Positions 59,640-64,000 of a DNA stretch of 64,000 bases are shown piece by piece. The DNA is taken from contig OZ020306.1 in NCBI GenBank assembly GCA_963971305.1, positions 73,567,022-73,631,021 of the forward strand. Reading direction: 5' to 3'. The notes beneath the pieces are model-generated. The model did not search any database. It was not told the DNA's origin and saw only the letters and a program-made list of their open reading frames with translations. Made by a program: the position numbers and the translations under genes. Numbering within the stretch: the first letter of the stretch is position 1; each line of letters starts with the position of its first letter. Source of the DNA: Arcuatula senhousia (Eukaryota > Mollusca > Bivalvia > Mytilida > Mytilidae).

Positions 59640-60435
59640 ATTTAAAAGCAATCCAATAGAAATGAAAAATTGGCTTCAAAATTTATGACGGAAAGGATAT
59701 GAAATGAATATCTTGGTTAAATCTTTGAATTTAGTGTTTTTTGGCAGAAATATTGAAAACTTGATACTCGCTTTAAAACTTCCATAAACGTTCTTACTAT
59801 TGTCATTTTTAAGCATTATAGCGATCAAGCGTGTCGGTTTTGTGTGATGACACTTCACTAAATCATTATTGCTTGAAGTGTTGTGTCGGATTTAAAATCG
59901 ATACGTTTGATTTTTTTACATCAGTCGATTGATTATTCTCAGCTAGCTGTCAGTAACAGCGAGTGTTCTATAGAGAGTTCCTTTACCGTCCTTTTGTTTG
60001 TTCTTGTTTTTTGTCTTAGGTTCTCTCTAGTAGAATTGGACTTTGATCGATTTGATTTTTATTGTGTGTTTAGTTTTTGTGCTTTGTCTAGGAATATTGA
60101 TAGGGGGAAGGTTGGGCCCAAAAAACTAGTTTAACCCCGCCACATATGACATGTGCCTGTCCTAAGCCAGGAATCTTTGACAAAGCTTTCGTTTGTACTT
60201 GTCTTTTTGATGTTTTCTGTTCCTTGTTTAAGAAGGGGGTCTATCTGTGACTATTTCAGGGCTGGATTTGAATTATATGCATCTTATTTAGACCATGGGC
60301 AAATTGCATAACCGCGAGCAGTGCCAAATGGCCTCGTTGAAGGCTGCTGGCGGTTGTCCATTGTGGTTTTTCTAAATTACCGTTTAATTGTGGGCTGTGT
60401 CGCGTACACTTATTCCACATCTCTTTATTTTCTAT
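59640..60435 (+). repeat. 3' pseudo-LTR / 3' UTR of the Naiad PLE
   Basis: It begins nine bases after the TAA at 59628-59630 and ends at 60435, where the inverted PLE copy starts. As the 3' UTR it should hold the SECIS element if the TGAs are selenocysteine. The best candidate I could fold by eye is the segment ~59680-59735 (ATGA, then AAAT in an apical loop between GGATAT and ATATCT, then TTTGA), but its stem has an awkward internal loop. A strong 46-nt hairpin lies at 60310-60355. Confidence 0.85.
59680..59735 (+). promoter_or_regulatory. Weak SECIS-like stem candidate
   Basis: ATGA at ~59686 and TTTGA ~42 bases later flank a stem (AGGATAT/ATATCTT) with AAA in the apical loop, 13 bases after the ATGA. 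Lower helix pairing is poor and the 5' pseudo-LTR copy has ATTA instead of ATGA. It is listed only because a SECIS is expected in this UTR. Confidence 0.15.
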
Positions 60436-60944
60436 CTGTAAGACGGAGCAAGTGGTACATCTCCCTGTAGAAAAGGAAAATTAACAATAGGAAATGAAAA
60501 GTAATCTCGTTTATCATATATATTAGACGTGTAATTTTCCATTGATAATACTTAAATCTAGATCTTTAAATTGGCATCTGCCACCGGTAAGGTTAGCTTT
60601 ATTCAAAGTTAATTCCTTGGGATATATTTCCGTATAGTAGAATAAGAAATTGTGGGATTGTTTAGAGAAAGATTGTTGTCTAAACATTTGTATGTATTGT
60701 TAAAAGTTTCAATGAGATGTCTGTTGAGGACTTTTTGAAGTTTAGCCATATATTGGGATTTATAACAATACCAGAAAAGGTTAACAATTAGTTCCCATGG
60801 GGATACCAATAACTTGGTGATAAACTGTTCTCCCTAAACGAATATCAATGTTGTCCGAAAGATAATTTAGAGCAGTTATCATTTCTGCATCAGTCCAATT
60901 GACGTAACCTTTATGAGTCTAGCTGCTAATATAAAATAAATAAT
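60436..60944 (-). mobile_element. Inverted older Naiad copy, RT palm part
   Basis: On the minus strand from ~60920: THKGYVNWTDAEMITALNYL, the VIGIPMG motif B (near 60800), a mutated motif C (KCLDNNLSLNNP in place of the YLDD block), then YDKRDYFSFPIVNFPFL and GDVPLAPSY, stopping at 60436. There are many stops and frameshifts, and the catalytic aspartate pair is damaged (LDNN). Its continuation lies at 55510. Confidence 0.8.
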
Positions 60945-61046
60945 ATATCCTCGGTTCTGGCTTTGGCTTCCTTGTTCGAACGTTTTGGTTTTGAGTACTT
61001 TTCGTTTTCAACAGTTTGGATTTGACCTTCCAATCTTTTGATTTAA

Positions 61047-61092
61047 ATGCTACTGATGAGAGGTTACTCCTTGAAATATCGATATATAGCAT
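61047..61092 (+). ncRNA. Hammerhead ribozyme motif, type I, unit 1 (intact)
   Basis: Helix I ATGCTA/TAGCAT, core CTGATGA, helix II GAGG/CCTT with a G-T base pair next to the core and loop TTACT, GAA, helix III ATA/TAT with loop TCGA, cleavage triplet ATA. All core positions match the hammerhead consensus. Confidence 0.87.
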
Positions 61093-61426
61093 ATCCAAAT
61101 TAACCGTTTATACCCGCGTTTTGGTTTTTGAAATTTTGAAACCACTGGGCCATAACCGCTGCTGGTGGACCAGAGGTCCCCGAGGGTAATCACAAGCCTG
61201 GTAGTCAGACTTGTCTGACACGATAAACCATAAAATTTCTAATATTTTGTTGCTGAAATTTCCGATTTTTAAATTCTAAATTGTTTAAAACACCACGTTT
61301 CTTTCCTTGTAATGCACATGGTCGATATCCTCGGTGCTGGATTTGGCTTCCTTGTTCGAACGTTTTGGTTTTGAGTACTTTTCGTTTTCAACAGTTTGGA
61401 TTTGACCTTCCAATCTTTTGATTTAA

Positions 61427-61472
61427 ATGCTACTGATGAGAGGTTACTCCTTGAAATATCGATATATAGCAT
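61427..61472 (+). ncRNA. Hammerhead ribozyme motif, unit 2 (intact)
   Basis: Identical to unit 1 over the 46-nt motif. Confidence 0.87.
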
Positions 61473-61806
61473 ATCCAAATTAACCGTTTATACCCGCGTT
61501 TTGGTATTTGTAATTTTGAAACCACTGGGCGATAACCGCTGCTGGTGGACCAGAGGTCCCCGAGGGTAATCACAAGCCTGGTAGTCAGACTTGTCTGACA
61601 CGATTTACCATAAAATTTCTAATATTTTGTTGCTGAAATTTCCGATCTTTAAATTCTAAATTGTTTAAAACACCACGTTTCTTTCCTTGTAATGCACATG
61701 GTCGATATCCTCGGTGTTGGATTTGGCTTCCTTGTTCGAACGTTTTGGTTTTGAGTACTTTTCGTTTTCAACAGTTTGGATTTGACCTTCCAATTTTTTG
61801 ATTTAA

Positions 61807-61852
61807 ATGCTACTGATGAGAGGTTACTCCTTGAAATATCGATATAAAGCCT
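61807..61852 (+). ncRNA. Hammerhead motif, unit 3 (helix I damaged)
   Basis: The core is intact, but the 3' strand of helix I reads AAGCCT instead of TAGCAT, breaking two of the six pairs. Confidence 0.8.
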
Positions 61853-62186
61853 ATCCAAAATAACCGTTTATACCCGCTTTTTTGTATTTGTAATTTTGAA
61901 ACCACTGGGCGATAACCGCTGCTGGTGGACCAGAGGTCCCCGAGGGTAATCACAAGCCTGGTAGTCAGACTTGTCTGACACGATTTACCATAAAATTTCT
62001 AATATTTTGTTGCTGAAATTTCCGATTTTTAAATTCTAAATTGTTTAAAACACTAGGTTTCTTTCCTTGTAATGCACATGGTCGATATCCTCGGTGCTGG
62101 ATTTGGCTTCCTTGTTCGAACGTTTTGGTTTTGAGTACTTTTCGTTTTCAACAGTTTGGATTTGACCTTCCAATCTTTTTATTTAA

Positions 62187-62232
62187 ATGCTACTGATGAG
62201 AGGTTACTCCTTGAAATATCGATATATAGCAT
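62187..62232 (+). ncRNA. Hammerhead ribozyme motif, unit 4 (intact)
   Basis: Identical to units 1 and 2 over the motif. This is the last unit, ending 42 bases downstream at the common 3' end. Confidence 0.87.
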
Positions 62233-62274
62233 ATCAAAATTAACCGTTTATACCCGCGTTTTGATATTTGTAAT

Positions 62275-64000
62275 TTTGAAACTTTAGAGCAGATATTATC
62301 ACCTTAAGAAATATCGAAACACCATTCAACGAGATATTCAACTTGCTTTTTTATAAGATAGTGAGGAAGGCTAGTGTACAAAGTAGAAAATCGTAGCTAT
62401 CAACTGTATAGTAAGTACCTTCAAAAGCGCACAGTTTGTCTAAAACATCGAACGAATTTTTTCACACTCCAAAAATGATTTATACCACTGTTTTCGCATA
62501 CCTTTTTGTAGTATCGAATAATAAATTCTTTCATAGTAGTCAAAGCAAGAGATAGGACTTTAGAAATATTAGTGAGAGTACACTTACTTGAAGCAGATAT
62601 GAAACGAGATTTATAAGGATTTTTTGTAATTAAGGGATCCAGTACATTGTAGGTAGTTTATTGTATGTTGGAGCGGCTCGTAGTGATGTGGTTTTTAAAA
62701 TATGATCCTCAATAATATTAGATTCTGTAGATTGTACGTGAATAAAAATGTTAGAGCTTTTATTTTCTTGCATCAATACTTCAAGGTAATATTTTCGTCA
62801 TACAATAACGACATTATGGGCAGCTTTATCCGCGGGAACGAAAACGAATTGTTAACCAAGTGAACGCATTTTGACTTAACTCTTTTATGATATGTATTTG
62901 GACGAAATTCTACAAAGTAGTTTTGAAAATGATTTATTTCTGAGTTTAACAACTGAGTTTGACATGAAGTTATTCATAAAATTGTCAATTGATTTAGTAT
63001 CTGCTCCTTCTCTCTAGATTCACGATTTACAGTAAGAGAGAAGTGCAGTTTTGATACAATCGAAAAAAGAATTTCAATTGATCTTTGAGGGTGTAACTTT
63101 TGGGCCCTTTACAGAACATGTATTACCCCTGAGTCCTTGACGATGGTAAGGTCACCGGTAACAACATGGTCACAGGTAAAATATTTAAATCAGAATTGGT
63201 ACAATCACATGACAAAGGAATATTCGTATCCAGTTCTCATCAGTAGTGGTTGACGTATAATTAAAATAATGTTACGGGTATGTGTTTTATATTTATAAGA
63301 TGCAATATGAGGTTCAGTATTAGACAAATAAGATGGAATGAGATCTTTGATTTTTTGATCAACAAATATGCCAGATTTGTTTATAAAATCAAGTCCTCTA
63401 ATAATATTAGTTAATTTGAAAAAAATGTCGAGTTTGGTCTAGAGGATTATCATTTTTTTGGAAACAGTTTACAATTACAGAATGCACTTATGATAAGTGC
63501 ACCTTCATATAAGGGACTGGCGTGAGATATAGTTTCACAGTCCAATTCAATATAGTTTAGTTTAGAAATAGGTAAAGAACACATTCTACAAAGTGATTGA
63601 TGTATTCAATTGCTTTTAAATATTTTAACAAGATCAGTAATAGTACATATAATATTTGAACGATGTTGTATTCTGGTATTACGATTAATTCGCCTACCAT
63701 CCGACCGCTTTTCCCGTTACGAAAAACCGTTAAATTCATGAAATTAAAGTTTGAAGATCAATATATGTTACCTTGTCCCATGGTGTTATCGTTAAGACCC
63801 AGAGGGTGAGCCGTTTGGAGTTTTTTAATCCACTCCAGTTTTGCACGTCAAGACGTTCTAGATCTGCAAGTCGTCTTAACTTGCAAAACTAGTTAACGTT
63901 TGCTTAAATTAGAATCTCTTTTCATGATTTCAATGGGATGAATCTTTATGTACTGAAAGTCATGATAATGCTTTTTTTGATGTTGATATAAAAGGCATTT
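62275..64000 (-). mobile_element. Inverted older Naiad copy, CxC region to RT fingers
   Basis: On the minus strand from 64000: LLYQHQKKHYHDFQYIKIHP (compare LYQHLHKHNHNIKYIKVQP at 57.17 kb), LEWIKKLQTAHPLGLNDN (63830-63780), VPADKAAHNVVIV-TGA-RKYYLEVL (62840-62770), and DVLDKLCAFEGTYYTVDSYD (62460-62400) with a frameshift after motif A. It ends at 62275 against the retrozyme array. The nuclease part lies beyond the window. The copy is pseudogenised by many frameshifts, but keeps the RT-finger TGA. Confidence 0.82.

Larger units (their letters stand above)
55511..60435 (+). mobile_element. Naiad-type Penelope-like retroelement, near full length
   Basis: A 4.9-kb element composed of a 797-bp pseudo-LTR (55511-56307), a ~390-bp leader, one long coding frame (56694-59630), and a 796-bp pseudo-LTR (59640-60435). 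The order nuclease first, RT last, with a CxC motif between, is diagnostic of the permuted Naiad clade rather than canonical Penelope. As is typical of PLEs, the 5' pseudo-LTR is the 3' part of an upstream truncated tandem copy. The pseudo-LTRs differ at very few positions, so the insertion is young. I see no hammerhead motif in the pseudo-LTRs, in line with what I recall for Naiads. It is inserted into an inverted, older Naiad copy. Confidence 0.85.
60945..62274 (+). mobile_element. Retrozyme-like array, 3.5 units of 380 bp
   Basis: Tandem units with an exact 380-base period (TCCTCGG at 60948, 61328, 61708, 62088). The first unit is 5'-truncated and the last ends at ...TTGTAAT like the copies at 9.8 and 20.06 kb. 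The array splits the inverted Naiad RT between ICSK and the THKGYVNW block. TAAT stands at 60941-60944 and at 62271-62274. Each unit has one hammerhead motif and the palindromic segment GCTGCTGGTGGACCAG(AGG). The 69-codon minus-strand frames (61269-61478, 61649-61858) recur with the units but are broken in the 9-kb copies. Confidence 0.85.

Noticed and set aside
61269..61858. Repeated 69-codon minus-strand frame (MDMLYIDISRSNLSSVAF) in the retrozyme units as a small gene
   Set aside because: It is strongly altered in the 9-kb copies, overlaps the ribozyme on the opposite strand, and tandem copies are young enough to share open frames by chance.

Overview
The window reads as a piece of a repeat-dense animal genome, most likely a bivalve mollusc and probably a mussel. 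Reasons: introns with GT/AG sites, metazoan domains (Ig I-set, DZIP3-type HEPN), a tRNA-derived SINE, many Penelope-like element (PLE) fragments with the 3' tail common in mussel DNA, and hammerhead-ribozyme repeats of a type known from bivalves. There is no prokaryotic gene organisation. Host coding sequence is sparse: one Ig-domain exon (5.6 kb, frameshifted), one apparently complete three-exon HEPN gene (11.6-13.7 kb, minus) and a lone paralogous first exon (49.0 kb, plus). Almost everything else is mobile or tandem DNA.

Layout. 1.2-3.1 kb: broken LINE reverse transcriptase (minus). 6.2-8.2 kb: minisatellite and inverted-repeat elements. 8.5-10.0 kb: PLE fragment (minus) split by a two-unit hammerhead repeat. 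14.2-15.0 kb: degenerate DIRS-type Gag. 16.35-17.03 kb: a second hammerhead repeat family. 19.2-22 kb: SINE, microsatellites, further hammerhead copies. 22.3-27.9 kb and 36.35-40.04 kb: two large arrays of the same 53-bp satellite in opposite orientation around an 8.4-kb spacer of PLE debris and tandem non-coding modules. 40.8-43.7 kb: more PLE 3' ends. 44.26-47.63 kb: TA-flanked non-autonomous transposon carrying eight ~246-bp repeats. 49.48-53.87 kb: 4.4-kb element with ~165-bp terminal inverted repeats. 55.3-64.0 kb: nested PLEs.

The most notable system is the nest at 55-64 kb. A nearly full-length Naiad-type PLE (N-terminal GIY-YIG nuclease, CxC motif, C-terminal reverse transcriptase, ~797-bp pseudo-LTRs) has one 978-codon frame broken only by five TGA codons. 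Four lie where the nuclease zinc-binding cysteines belong and one lies in the RT fingers. A diverged inverted copy keeps the fifth TGA. This fits a selenocysteine-containing Naiad, a class I recall being reported from clams and spiders. This element sits inside the older inverted Naiad copy, which is also interrupted by 3.5 tandem units of a 380-bp repeat, each carrying a 46-nt type I hammerhead motif. The same repeat occurs at 9.2, 19.9 and 21.8 kb with a shared 3' end, different 5' truncation points and compensatory changes in its helices. It behaves like a retrozyme: a small non-coding, self-cleaving RNA retroelement that depends on the machinery of others.

All calls come from reading the sequence by eye. 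No alignment, folding or database search was run.
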